From a virus: DNA of 64,000 bases. The translations under genes were made by a program, and so were the position numbers. Positions 34,845-43,159 of this stretch are shown here, piece by piece. Under the pieces are notes generated by a model. It ran no database searches. It was given only the letters and a program-made list of their open reading frames with translations, and was not told the origin of the DNA. The stretch is from the IMG/VR virus record IMGVR_UViG_3300020472_000019, positions 1 to 64,000 of that record. One strand, given 5' to 3'. How positions within the stretch are numbered: the stretch's first letter is position 1; each line of letters starts with the position of its first letter.

Positions 34845-34873
34845 TTGACTTTTTGGGTTAAAAGTATTATATA
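34845..34873 (+). promoter_or_regulatory. Early-type promoter of hsp20
   Basis: TTGACT (34845-34850), 17 bp, TATATA (34868-34873). The predicted start is near 34880, which gives a ~136 nt leader before the hsp20 start. Confidence 0.7.
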
Positions 34874-34879
34874 TAGATC

Positions 34880-35015
34880 ATAAAGGCAATTCGTAAGTCC
34901 TTTCCAACGTGCTTTTTCGGTGATTTTGTGCCCTTGGAAAAAACAAAATCACCAATTAACTGTATCGCCATTATGGGATACAAAATAAATCTTGCTTATA
35001 GTAAAAGGAGATAAA
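34880..35015 (+). promoter_or_regulatory. Structured 5' leader of hsp20 with an H-type pseudoknot
   Basis: GGTGATTTTGT (34919-34929) pairs perfectly with ACAAAATCACC (34943-34953). Its loop contains TTGGAAA (34934-34940), complementary to TTTCCAA upstream (34901-34907), so an H-type pseudoknot can form. TCCTTT (34898-34903), overlapping that 5' strand, is complementary to AAAGGA (35004-35009) of the hsp20 RBS, so the two pairings exclude each other. A smaller hairpin, TGTATC/GATACA, lies at 34961-34982. The layout suggests translational control; the trigger is unknown. Confidence 0.55.
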
Positions 35016-35459
35016 ATGATGGTAACTACTAAAGCACTTCCTTCCCTATGGGAAAATTTTAACACACTAACACCTCACGTAGTAGGTTTTGATCGTATGT
35101 TTGATATGTTGTCTAGAGACATAGATTCATATCATACAGGCGGCTTTCCACCTTACAATATCAGAAAAGAAGGCGAAAATATTCATGTAATTGAAATGGC
35201 TCTTGCTGGTTTCGGTAAAAAAGATGTTGAAGTGGAAATGTCAAATGGTACTTTAACAGTTCGTTCTGTTAAAGAAAAATCAGATGACGATGACTCTACT
35301 GTTTATCGTGGGATTGCATATCGCAAATTTGAACGTAAGTTTACAATTGCTGATGATGTAGTTGTTAATGATGCTAAATTAGAGAATGGTATGCTTCTAA
35401 TTAGTTTAGAACGTATCATTCCAGAGGAAAAGAAACCTCGTCTAATTGACGTTAAATAA
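35016..35459 (+). CDS. hsp20: Small heat-shock protein Hsp20 (IbpA-like)
   Basis: A 147 aa alpha-crystallin-type chaperone. The core begins PPYNIRKEGENIHVIEMALAG, and contains GFGKKDVEVEM, TVRSVK and the C-terminal ENGMLLISLER, with a short IIPEE extension in place of the I-x-I tail. It holds unfolded proteins, and in T4-like marine phages is thought to assist capsid or replication protein folding. ATG 35016 (or 35019) follows AAGGAG. It carries its own promoter and structured leader. Confidence 0.93.
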   Translation: MMVTTKALPSLWENFNTLTPHVVGFDRMFDMLSRDIDSYHTGGFPPYNIRKEGENIHVIEMALAGFGKKDVEVEMSNGTLTVRSVKEKSDDDDSTVYRGIAYRKFERKFTIADDVVVNDAKLENGMLLISLERIIPEEKKPRLIDVK

Positions 35460-35466
35460 TAAAAAC

Positions 35467-35495
35467 AAAAAAGGGAACATAAAGTTCCCTTTTTT
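35467..35495. terminator. Bidirectional terminator between hsp20 and the reverse operon
   Basis: AAAAAAGGGAAC (35467-35478), loop ATAAA, GTTCCCTTTTTT (35484-35495). The A run on one side and T run on the other let it act on both converging transcripts. Confidence 0.88.
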
Positions 35496-37141
35496 TATAT
35501 TTTATAGTTTCTATTTTCATCCCAAGATTTATTATAGAAATGTTCTTGACCTTCCATCCATTTTTCTATTATGTTCAAAACATGACTATCTTTATTTTTA
35601 AATTCCATATAGTCTTTTATAAAAGTAAATGAATTTCCAGATACCGTAGGTTTATCATATATTTTTCTTTGTTGAGCTTCATGTGCAAATATAAAAAATC
35701 TTTCAATTCTTTTTTTATAATCACTATATTTACCTTTCCATCGTAAATCAGAAGAAGGATGAGACGGCACCATTTCACCTAATGACTCTGTATCTACATA
35801 ATATCTTTCTGGATTCATAAAAACAGGCGTACCAGAAATTACAACCATTGGATGATCCATACCTACCATTCCTATTACATTTGGATATCTGGCAAACATA
35901 TCTAATATATCAATACTCTCTTGAAAATCTTTATCTGTTTCTGTTGGAAATCCTACAAACATTAAAGGTATCATTCTAAGTTTATTTTTATTCATTTCAT
36001 CTAAATGATATTCTATAGCTTCATTAGAAAAATACTTTCCTAATTCTTTTCTTACCTTTTCGCTACCAGATTCAATACCACAAGTTGGCTCTAAATAACC
36101 AGCTCCTTTCATTAATTCAAACATATTAGGTTTAATTTGATTTTTTTCTCTACATATAAATTGTCCATGAATTGAAAAACCAAAGCAATCTTGATAATTC
36201 TTATTATGTTTAGAAGATAAATAAGACTTAAATACTTTGAGAGAAGACCTATTCTTTTCTTTCCAATCACTTACTAGTTCCATCAATTTTAAAAATTCTT
36301 TATAATTACCATTTGTCAGACTATCAGTAAATTTAATTTGTTTTACATAAGGATATTTGTTATGTAAATATGTGATTTCTTCAAAAATTTTATCTGCACT
36401 TTTCCATTTAAATTTTTGCCATAATGTTGGTACATTACAAAATGCACATTTACGTACACAACCTCTGGAGCCTTTTATAAACAATGCAGGGCTTGGATAT
36501 TTTTCATAATCAATATCCTCATAATCTGGAGTTGGTATATTATCTTGGTTTTCTATTGGTTTATGATCATATGAATTGATGCCAGGGTAATCATAATTTC
36601 CTTTTAAATATTCAACAACACTAATTTCAGCATCACCAGAAATATAATCATCTATTAAATTTGATTCTTTCAGATCATCAAAGAAACTTTTTTTCGGTGG
36701 AGTTATGCCATGTGTATAAAATAATGCTTGCTTAGCATTTGATGCTATAACAGGCCCTCCTATAATAATTTTTACTTTTGGATTTATATTTCTTATTTCT
36801 CTAGTCACAATTAAGAGGTTTGGATATGTCCATGTAGAAAAAACAGATATACCTATAATTTTTGGATTGATTTTTTTAATTACTTCATCATAAAATTTGT
36901 GAAAATATAGGATATATATATCTTCAATATCTTTAATGTCATCTGATAATAGTGTTCTATCCATTATATCCCAAATATGACTCAAAGATGTATCTTTAGT
37001 TTGATTATATAACCACTCATTAAAGTCAATAGCTTTAGCAGAAAATCCAGCTTCCTTAGCACAAGCTGTTAATTGTGTTATTGCCAGAATAGGCCCTTTA
37101 ACTTCTAATTTGGGTATAGATAAAAATATGATATCTGTCAT
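35495..37141 (-). CDS. Radical-SAM enzyme with N-terminal cobalamin-type Rossmann domain (548 aa)
   Basis: The [4Fe-4S] motif is GCVRKCAFC (Cys228, Cys232, Cys235). The first ~185 residues form a Rossmann-like region (IIGISVFSTWTYPN, KVKIIIGGP) ending in SGDAEISVVEYLKG, the layout of B12-binding radical-SAM proteins; I see no DxHxxG cobalamin motif, so cofactor binding is uncertain. Downstream motifs GIESGSEKV and FVGFPTET are typical of the AdoMet barrel. It is the last gene of the five-gene minus-strand operon. Such enzymes methylate or rearrange unactivated carbons; the substrate is unknown. Confidence 0.85.
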   Translation of the reverse strand: MTDIIFLSIPKLEVKGPILAITQLTACAKEAGFSAKAIDFNEWLYNQTKDTSLSHIWDIMDRTLLSDDIKDIEDIYILYFHKFYDEVIKKINPKIIGISVFSTWTYPNLLIVTREIRNINPKVKIIIGGPVIASNAKQALFYTHGITPPKKSFFDDLKESNLIDDYISGDAEISVVEYLKGNYDYPGINSYDHKPIENQDNIPTPDYEDIDYEKYPSPALFIKGSRGCVRKCAFCNVPTLWQKFKWKSADKIFEEITYLHNKYPYVKQIKFTDSLTNGNYKEFLKLMELVSDWKEKNRSSLKVFKSYLSSKHNKNYQDCFGFSIHGQFICREKNQIKPNMFELMKGAGYLEPTCGIESGSEKVRKELGKYFSNEAIEYHLDEMNKNKLRMIPLMFVGFPTETDKDFQESIDILDMFARYPNVIGMVGMDHPMVVISGTPVFMNPERYYVDTESLGEMVPSHPSSDLRWKGKYSDYKKRIERFFIFAHEAQQRKIYDKPTVSGNSFTFIKDYMEFKNKDSHVLNIIEKWMEGQEHFYNKSWDENRNYKI

Positions 37142-37681
37142 TTAAATTCCAGAACTCAAATCTAAGAAATCTCTGACATGAATTTGCCATATGGTTTGTA
37201 AACAATTTTTATATTGTAATTCACTTAAATATGAAAATCTTGGATCATTGTTTACAATCCTTTTAAGATATTTATCTAATTTAACGCTGCCAGGATTTTT
37301 GGAGTCCAAAACAGAGACACTAGTTAAAAAACATATTCTTTTAGCACCTTGAGAAAATGCATAGTCTATTTGATAAGGTAGAGTGTAAGTTAGTAATCCA
37401 GAACCTTGTATTATTGTTTTGTTTTTTGGAAAGTATTTTCCTCTATATTTTTTAAGTGTTCCTGTTCTTTTAAAAACAAGATATGTATCTTCATAATAAT
37501 CACAAAAATTAACAGTATGACTTACCCCAGCTATTTCATCATCAACATAAACTAAAAATAAAGAGTTATTTAATGGATAATCATTTATATTTTTTTGATT
37601 CTGCATACTATCCATTTCTGCCTTTAAAGTAAATTTTAAAAGATCGTTATAATGATTATCGTTATACTGTACTACTTTCAT
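37142..37681 (-). CDS. GNAT-like protein of unknown function (179 aa)
   Basis: The N-terminal arrangement (MKVVQYNDNHYNDLLKF, then SLFLVYVDDEIAGVSHTVNF) and a following YLVFKRTGTLKKYRGK suggest an acetyltransferase-type fold. The acetyl-CoA loop (usually Q/RxxGxG/A) could be IIQGSGLL, but it is not canonical. It starts inside the stop of the upstream hydroxylase gene and ends directly before the radical-SAM ATG, so it is part of one operon. The function is unknown; a tailoring transferase is plausible. Confidence 0.5.
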   Translation of the reverse strand: MKVVQYNDNHYNDLLKFTLKAEMDSMQNQKNINDYPLNNSLFLVYVDDEIAGVSHTVNFCDYYEDTYLVFKRTGTLKKYRGKYFPKNKTIIQGSGLLTYTLPYQIDYAFSQGAKRICFLTSVSVLDSKNPGSVKLDKYLKRIVNNDPRFSYLSELQYKNCLQTIWQIHVRDFLDLSSGI

Positions 37682-38130
37682 CCTAATATTCCAACTATAT
37701 GTATTCTATCTTCTTTAGAAGCATTTAGTGCTGTATGCATTTTTGTTGTATCAACAATGTAAGAGTAACCATCAGCTGGTAAATGAAATTGAACACCATC
37801 TACTAGCAAGAAACAATGTGGGTTTGTTTTAATTGGTATATGGAGTCTCTTAGTTGTATCATTATGCCAATAATAACAATAGTGAGAAGGTAAACGCATT
37901 AGTCTTGTTCTTGTTAAAGATTCTTTTTTCATTAATTCATTTATATAAGGAATATCGTATAATGGAATATTATATTCATGCTCTTTATTATCTACATCCA
38001 AATAGTTTTCTGACATAGGATCACAACCTACTTCTTTTCCTTGTAGATAAATCTGTTTATCAAATTTTGGTAAAGTGTTTATTTCCTCTTTAATCCAATC
38101 AAGATCAATTTTTTTATGTTTTTCCCACAT
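37678..38130 (-). CDS. Aspartyl/asparaginyl beta-hydroxylase-like oxygenase (150 aa)
   Basis: A compact cupin-type dioxygenase. YYWHNDTTKRLHIPI supplies the H-x-D iron ligands (His89, Asp91) and the R-x-H-I-P family signature; the distal ligand is His132 (MHTALNAS) and Arg142 (DRIHIVG) fits the 2OG anchor. These residues match the Asp/Asn beta-hydroxylase family, which hydroxylates Asp or Asn side chains in proteins or peptides. It overlaps its neighbours on both sides by 1-4 bp. Confidence 0.8.
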   Translation of the reverse strand: MWEKHKKIDLDWIKEEINTLPKFDKQIYLQGKEVGCDPMSENYLDVDNKEHEYNIPLYDIPYINELMKKESLTRTRLMRLPSHYCYYWHNDTTKRLHIPIKTNPHCFLLVDGVQFHLPADGYSYIVDTTKMHTALNASKEDRIHIVGILG

Positions 38131-39455
38131 TATATTATTTTTTCCTTGTATTTTTCTATTACATTTTTAGTTCTTAATTCAATTTCTTTTCTATCATCAA
38201 TAGTAAGTTTTGATGTTTGTTCTGGTGTGTATCCTAGATTTCGTAATCTATTATAAAAAGTAAAACCAGAAATACTAGTTATTGGTGTATTTACAATATC
38301 TATAGCTTCATCATATGTTAGGTTGTCATTATACCATTTTCCATTCTTGTCTATAGTATAACCAAATTTTGAAGGATTAGAACCAAGAATACTTTTTTTA
38401 CCTAAAGAAAGAACTTGCATACTCCAGTTATCTATAGGACTATTTTTTAACCATTTTACAGAATCTTTTAAAGTTTCTTTTGTTTCATATGGTAGGCCTG
38501 CTATGAAGCCTAGTGAAATTTGTAATTCTGGATATTGTTTTTTAATATCTAGCAGCCCTTGCTTAATTTTATCTGGATGCATACCTTTACCTACAAATTT
38601 TCCAGATTTATGATTAAAACTTTCTATTCCAAAGAATACACTTTTCATACCACTTTCAATTAATTGTGGTAATGTTTCTGGTCTTGATAATATAAGATCA
38701 AGTCTTGCGTATGTGCTAAATTCAATATCAAATGGTAATTTTTTAATCATATTATTAAAAGAAGAAACTTTTTCTGGACTATCGTTATAAGTATCATCAC
38801 AAAACATATATCCTGTAGTTCCAAATTTAATCCAATTTTCCATCAATTCTTGTTTTACAACTTCTGGACTTTTGCAAAATTCCCATAACTTTTTACCATT
38901 TAAATTATATGAACAAAATTTACATTTAAAAATACAACCTCTTGCGATTTCTATAGGTAAATGTTCTCCTTCAAAAATATTATCTTTAGTTGTCCAATTT
39001 ATTTTACTTTGTGTAAAGTCAAAATTTTTGTTAAATTTTATTTCTCCCTCACCATAAATATTTTCAACATTAGAAAATTCATTTTTTACTTTTGATCCAC
39101 CTATGCAAATTTTTAAACCTAAACTTTTAATATAATCAAACAGTTCATCAGCTTCCACTTTTGATAAACCAATGCAAGTAGTTTCTTTTATTTTATTTGT
39201 AGTTTGAAATCTATTAAGAAAAACATCAAAGTTTCTAGGGGCTAGGAATGTACTACTAAATCCTACCCATTCGGTGTTTTTTCTTTTATGCTTTCTGATA
39301 ATATCTTTTAGTTCTTTAATAGTATATGACATCATATAGTCAATAATAGTAACCTCATTTCCACTATTTCTAAGTTCTGTAGCAAGTCTATATGTTCCAG
39401 CATATTTTCCTATGCCAAGACTACCATTAATGTCCGTAAATAATATGCAATGCAT
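38130..39455 (-). CDS. Radical-SAM enzyme, B12-type architecture (441 aa)
   Basis: The cluster motif is GCIFKCKFC (Cys174, Cys178, Cys181). The N-terminal Rossmann-like half (SLGIGKYAGTYRLATELR, then VTIIDY, VGFSSTF, KICIGG) ends with YGEGEIKF, as in cobalamin-binding radical-SAM proteins, but lacks a clear DxHxxG. Barrel motifs: ARLDLIL, FFGIESFN, LGFIAGLPYET. ATG 39455 is chosen because AGGAAAG lies just upstream; a longer frame starts at 39482. It shares only family-level similarity with the 35495 product. Confidence 0.83.
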   Translation of the reverse strand: MHCILFTDINGSLGIGKYAGTYRLATELRNSGNEVTIIDYMMSYTIKELKDIIRKHKRKNTEWVGFSSTFLAPRNFDVFLNRFQTTNKIKETTCIGLSKVEADELFDYIKSLGLKICIGGSKVKNEFSNVENIYGEGEIKFNKNFDFTQSKINWTTKDNIFEGEHLPIEIARGCIFKCKFCSYNLNGKKLWEFCKSPEVVKQELMENWIKFGTTGYMFCDDTYNDSPEKVSSFNNMIKKLPFDIEFSTYARLDLILSRPETLPQLIESGMKSVFFGIESFNHKSGKFVGKGMHPDKIKQGLLDIKKQYPELQISLGFIAGLPYETKETLKDSVKWLKNSPIDNWSMQVLSLGKKSILGSNPSKFGYTIDKNGKWYNDNLTYDEAIDIVNTPITSISGFTFYNRLRNLGYTPEQTSKLTIDDRKEIELRTKNVIEKYKEKII

Positions 39456-40125
39456 CACAATCTTTCCTAAAGGTGCCATCAAGTCTTAAACAAAAGGTAG
39501 CATCAGCTACACCATCACTTCCATGTTCTTGATTTTCATCAAACCAAGCACAAGTACAATCTGGATAATACTTTTTATCTCCATCTTTAATCCAAAAACG
39601 CATAGCATTTTTATCTATTGTTAACCATAACATATCTGGTTTGTTTGCATAGTTATCATCAATACTATCTCTATGTGCTGTTAATTTAGCAAAAGAATTT
39701 AAAATAAATAATTGTATTCTGCTCACTTCTTTAAACGGAGATTTATTTTCTATCCAATCAATTAGGTTTGGAAAATGTTTAGCATTTTCAGTATATTTAG
39801 AGCCAAGTTCTGTATGTCTAGTATGATATGTTTTTGGTATTTTAATATGCAAGTTCTCTACAGGGTAGTGTATCTTATAATAGTATTTAATATACTCTCT
39901 AATCTGATCATGATCTAAATCCTTTAAATAATCTGAATCTTGTTCTTTAAACAAATTCTCAAATTCATAAGGATGTTTTAAATCTGGATAGCCTTCTATT
40001 CCTGTTGCTCTACTGCCAGGATGGCACAATCCTTTTCTACCTTTACTAATACCTATACATATTTCTCTAGCAGCTGAAGAAATAAAGCTATCAATATCTA
40101 CGTATTCATCTAAATTTATAAACAT
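39427..40125 (-). CDS. 2OG-Fe(II) oxygenase-like protein, first gene of the reverse operon (232 aa)
   Basis: The C-terminal half has LTAHRDSID (His151, Asp153), AWFDENQEHGSDG (His201) and FCLRLDGTF (Arg214). This is the H-x-D...H...R set of beta-helix dioxygenases, with the ordering of asparaginyl-hydroxylase-like enzymes. The N-terminal 120 residues are unfamiliar. The start at 40125 has no Shine-Dalgarno; upstream lies CTAAATA on the minus strand, a weak late-promoter variant. It overlaps the next gene by 29 bp. Confidence 0.68.
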   Translation of the reverse strand: MFINLDEYVDIDSFISSAAREICIGISKGRKGLCHPGSRATGIEGYPDLKHPYEFENLFKEQDSDYLKDLDHDQIREYIKYYYKIHYPVENLHIKIPKTYHTRHTELGSKYTENAKHFPNLIDWIENKSPFKEVSRIQLFILNSFAKLTAHRDSIDDNYANKPDMLWLTIDKNAMRFWIKDGDKKYYPDCTCAWFDENQEHGSDGVADATFCLRLDGTFRKDCDALHIIYGH

Positions 40126-40167
40126 GGTTAAAAATATTTAGGGGGGTAAAGAAATAAAAAAAGGTAC

Positions 40168-40196
40168 TTGACAAATTAATTGAGTTAGTATAGTAT
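40168..40196 (+). promoter_or_regulatory. Early promoter next to the ATG of the DUF3310 gene
   Basis: TTGACA (40168-40173), 17 bp, TAGTAT (40191-40196), then only 7 bp to ATG 40204. Transcription should start at or just before the ATG, and no RBS is present. It drives the DUF3310-gp45-gp44 replication unit. Confidence 0.72.
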
Positions 40197-40203
40197 AAGT
40201 AAT

Positions 40204-40482
40204 ATGTACAAATACAGTGAAGACAAAACTCTTTCAGAATTGAAAGAATACATTGATTCTACCTATGAATCACATTACAGTAAAAATAAATTTCAGGCAA
40301 CTGAGTTCATCATTGATGGAGGCCACGGTGAAGGATTTTGTATAGGAAATATTTTGAAGTATGCTCAAAGGTATGGAAAAAAGAATGGCAAAGACCGAAA
40401 GGACTTGCTAAAAGTTATACACTATGGTATAATTGCACTACACATAAATGATATGGAGAATATAGATAATGAATCTAAGTGA
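40204..40482 (+). CDS. DUF3310 protein (92 aa)
   Basis: The sequence (YSKNKFQATEFIIDGGHGEG, FCIGNILKYAQRYGKKNG, DLLKVIHYGIIAL) matches the DUF3310 pattern of small phage proteins, often labelled nucleotide-kinase-like. The exact function is not established. It is the first gene of the clamp/clamp-loader unit, is apparently translated from a leaderless start, and overlaps gp45 by 14 bp. Confidence 0.85.
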   Translation: MYKYSEDKTLSELKEYIDSTYESHYSKNKFQATEFIIDGGHGEGFCIGNILKYAQRYGKKNGKDRKDLLKVIHYGIIALHINDMENIDNESK

Positions 40483-41143
40483 ACAAACAGTTTCTATTTT
40501 AAAGAACTTTTCATCAATAAATCAAAACCTCTTGGTAAAACAAGGTAAGGTTATTAATACAATGTCAGCAATGAAAAACATTGTTGCAAAGGCTGAAGTG
40601 GAAGAGGAATTTCCAGTTGAGTTTGCAATTTATGACTTAAATGAATTTTTGTCTTGTTTATCAATTTTTTCAAAACCAGAGTTAACTTTTGAAGATGGTT
40701 TTGTTATTATAAATGAAACAGGGTCAAAAGGTAAAAAACTCAAGTATTGGTTTTCAGATCCATCTGTAGTAACTTCCCCTAGTAAAGACCTTGTAATGCC
40801 TTCAGTAGATGTTACATTTCCTTTTTCTAGTGATATACTTTCTGAAATAACCAAGGCAGCAGCAGTTATTAATGCTCCAGATATGGTTTTGGATGGTGTA
40901 GAATTACGTGTTACAGATAAGAAAAACGATACTGCAAATAACTATTCAAGACAGTTAGATGTTTCTACTGTAACTTCTACAAATAGTGTATATAAATTTT
41001 GGTTTAAGGTTGAAAACTTAAAGGTTTTGCCTGGAAATTATGATGTAGAAGTTTCTGCCAAAAAAATAAGTCACTTTGTAAATTCAGTTTTACCAATACA
41101 ATATTGGATTGCCTTAGAACCAGAATCATCTTACGGAGAATAA
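40469..41143 (+). CDS. gp45: DNA polymerase sliding clamp gp45
   Basis: A 224 aa protein (T4: 228) with the clamp-type layout: FAIYDLNEFLSCLSIFSKPEL, an acidic strand region, and VLDGVELRVTDKK in the second domain. It is a trimeric ring that tethers gp43 to DNA and, when sliding, activates gp55-dependent late transcription. It precedes gp44, as in T4. Confidence 0.93.
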   Translation: MNLSEQTVSILKNFSSINQNLLVKQGKVINTMSAMKNIVAKAEVEEEFPVEFAIYDLNEFLSCLSIFSKPELTFEDGFVIINETGSKGKKLKYWFSDPSVVTSPSKDLVMPSVDVTFPFSSDILSEITKAAAVINAPDMVLDGVELRVTDKKNDTANNYSRQLDVSTVTSTNSVYKFWFKVENLKVLPGNYDVEVSAKKISHFVNSVLPIQYWIALEPESSYGE

Positions 41144-41147
41144 AATA

Positions 41148-42083
41148 ATGAGCTCATTTTTGTGGGTAGAGGAATATCGTCCTAAAGATGTAGAGTCCTG
41201 TATACTCCCTTTGGGCCTTAAAGATACCTTTAAGGAATTTATTAAACAAGGAAATATACCAAACTTAATATTGTCTGGTGGTTCTGGTGTAGGTAAAACA
41301 ACCATTGCAAAAGCAATGCTTGATGAATTAGGTTGTACCTATATAATGATAAATGGTTCTGAGGAATCAGGCATTGATGTTCTTAGAACTAAAATCAAAA
41401 ACTTTGCTTCTACGGTATCTCTAGAAGGTGGTCGTAAATACATTATTCTAGATGAAGCAGATTATTTAAATCCACAATCTACTCAACCAGCCTTACGTGG
41501 GTTCATGGAAGAGTTTCATAAAAATTGTGGATTTATTTTTACGTGTAACTATAAGAATCGTTTGATAGAACCTTTACACTCTCGTTGTAGTGTAATAGAG
41601 TTTATGATTCCTAATTCTGAAAAACCAAAACTCGCTTCTGAATTTATGAAAAGAGTTGTGGATATTTTAGAAAAAGAAAACGTCAAATTTGATGAAAGAG
41701 TTGTTGCAGAACTTATTAATAAATTCTTTCCAGATTGGAGAAGGGTATTAAATGAATTACAAAGATATGCTCCATCTGGTACAATTGATGCTGGTATACT
41801 AGTTAATATTGCCGAAATAAATATTAAAGAGTTAATGCACTCTATGAAAAATAAGGAGTTTACTAATGTTCGGAGATGGGTTGTTGATAATCTTGACATG
41901 GATCATGTACGTCTTTATCGCCATATTTACGATAGCTTGTATACTTTTCTTGACGGTAGTTCTATACCTCATGTTGTCGTTATATTGGCTGAGTACAGTC
42001 ACAAGGCAGCATTTTCCGCCGATCAAGAGATAAACCTTCTTGCTTGTTTGACAGAAATAATGGCAAGGGGAAAGTTTAAGTGA
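41148..42083 (+). CDS. gp44: Clamp loader large subunit gp44
   Basis: An AAA+ ATPase, 311 aa (T4: 319). Walker A GGSGVGKTT (~44-52), Walker B YIILDEADYL, sensor FIFTCNYKN, arginine finger LHSRC. It loads gp45 onto primer-template junctions together with gp62. In T4, gp62 follows directly; here three extra genes intervene. Confidence 0.95.
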   Translation: MSSFLWVEEYRPKDVESCILPLGLKDTFKEFIKQGNIPNLILSGGSGVGKTTIAKAMLDELGCTYIMINGSEESGIDVLRTKIKNFASTVSLEGGRKYIILDEADYLNPQSTQPALRGFMEEFHKNCGFIFTCNYKNRLIEPLHSRCSVIEFMIPNSEKPKLASEFMKRVVDILEKENVKFDERVVAELINKFFPDWRRVLNELQRYAPSGTIDAGILVNIAEINIKELMHSMKNKEFTNVRRWVVDNLDMDHVRLYRHIYDSLYTFLDGSSIPHVVVILAEYSHKAAFSADQEINLLACLTEIMARGKFK

Positions 42084-42610
42084 CCATAGATGTATATGAT
42101 GATGTTTTAGAAGAACATAATGCTATTTTGGTTGATGATTGTGTTAAACAAATATCTTGGAAATATGATTATCACTCCAATAATAAAAAGGTAAATAAAC
42201 ATTGGCACGTTTTATGTGGCCACAACAAAAAAGAATGTGAAGATTCTGGATTTGATTGGGCTCATAATATGTTTGAAATGTTTAGTCATACATTAGGATT
42301 TAATGAAAAATATTCTATAGAAGATTATGTGAGAATTTATTGCAATGCTCATACACACGGTATAGAACCACATTTACATAAAGATGATGGTGATTTTACT
42401 ATGATATTCTATCCTAGAATGTATTGGAATACAGATGAATGGGGTGGTGGTACATTAATTGATGGCCAACTAGTTCCATATAAGAGTAATAGGTTGGTAG
42501 TATTTGATGCTAAATTAGAACATAAAGCTATGTCAGTTTCTAGAGAGTGTTATGAACTTAGAACTTGTGTAGTTTTTAAATGTAATATAAAAGGAGCCAA
42601 TCATGTATGA
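42080..42610 (+). CDS. 2OG-Fe(II) oxygenase between gp44 and gp62 (176 aa)
   Basis: Iron ligands: H-x-D in HLHKDDGDF (~residues 96-104) and the distal His in AKLEHKAMSV; Arg in ELRTCVVFK. YPRMYWNTDEWGGGTL is the typical P4H-like core strand with a EWGGG turn. It begins at GTG 42080, overlapping the gp44 stop by 4 bp. The substrate is unknown. Confidence 0.82.
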   Translation: MTIDVYDDVLEEHNAILVDDCVKQISWKYDYHSNNKKVNKHWHVLCGHNKKECEDSGFDWAHNMFEMFSHTLGFNEKYSIEDYVRIYCNAHTHGIEPHLHKDDGDFTMIFYPRMYWNTDEWGGGTLIDGQLVPYKSNRLVVFDAKLEHKAMSVSRECYELRTCVVFKCNIKGANHV

Positions 42611-42722
42611 GTTAAAAGTTCCTAATGGAACATATAAATCCGATAATTTATTTTGGTTATTTGTAGCTGTATTTCGTCATAGATTCCACCATTTAATTAA
42701 AGATAGGAAATGGATGGACTAA
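42603..42722 (+). CDS. Small hypothetical protein (39 aa)
   Basis: ATG 42603 follows a good AAAGGAG site, and TAA ends at 42722. The product starts MYELKVPNGTYKSDNLFWLF and ends KDRKWMD: a short beta hairpin-like start followed by an amphipathic basic helix with three His. It overlaps the oxygenase upstream and the endonuclease downstream. It is small but has RBS and context support. Confidence 0.5.
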   Translation: MYELKVPNGTYKSDNLFWLFVAVFRHRFHHLIKDRKWMD

Positions 42723-43159
42723 TGTTAGTCCAAACTCTTTTTGGTCTTGAAGAAATAGAAGAAACTAAACAATGTATAAAATGTTTAGAAGTAAAACCTT
42801 TTGCAGAATTTCAAGCTAGATCTTATAATAGACAAGGAAATCCTTCTGAAATACGAAATGATTGCAAAAAATGTCAAAGAAAAGAAAGTAAAGTAGTTCA
42901 AAAATTAAAGAAATATCATTCTGTACCATCAGAAGATAAAGAATGTATTGGTTGTGGTGAAAAAGAAAAAGATAAACGGATGAGAATTAATCCTAGAAGA
43001 AAAACTTTATGGACTGCTGATCATGATCATAAAACTGGTAAATTTCGTGGCTATTTGTGTGATTATTGTAATACTATATTAGCAAGAGCTAATGATGATT
43101 CAGAAACACTAATAAGACTTGCAAAATATTTAGAGAAACATAAAAAATGTATGAATTAA
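42710..43159 (+). CDS. Endonuclease VII-type HNH nuclease (149 aa)
   Basis: The C-terminal domain has TADHDHKTGKFRGYLCDYCN, the signature of recombination endonuclease VII (DHDH-x2-TG-x-FRG-x-LC-x2-CN), preceded by a zinc pair CIGCG. A second zinc site, CIKC...CKKC, lies in the first 55 residues. T4 endo VII (gp49) resolves Holliday junctions, but stand-alone copies in phage genomes are often homing endonucleases. ATG 42722 (overlapping the 39 aa gene's stop) is an alternative start. It overlaps gp62 by 13 bp. Confidence 0.85.
   Translation: MDGLMLVQTLFGLEEIEETKQCIKCLEVKPFAEFQARSYNRQGNPSEIRNDCKKCQRKESKVVQKLKKYHSVPSEDKECIGCGEKEKDKRMRINPRRKTLWTADHDHKTGKFRGYLCDYCNTILARANDDSETLIRLAKYLEKHKKCMN

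Noticed and set aside
40141-40146. Run of six G as a phase-variation tract before the reverse operon
   Set aside because: Too short and outside any coding frame; no evidence of slippage from one sequence.
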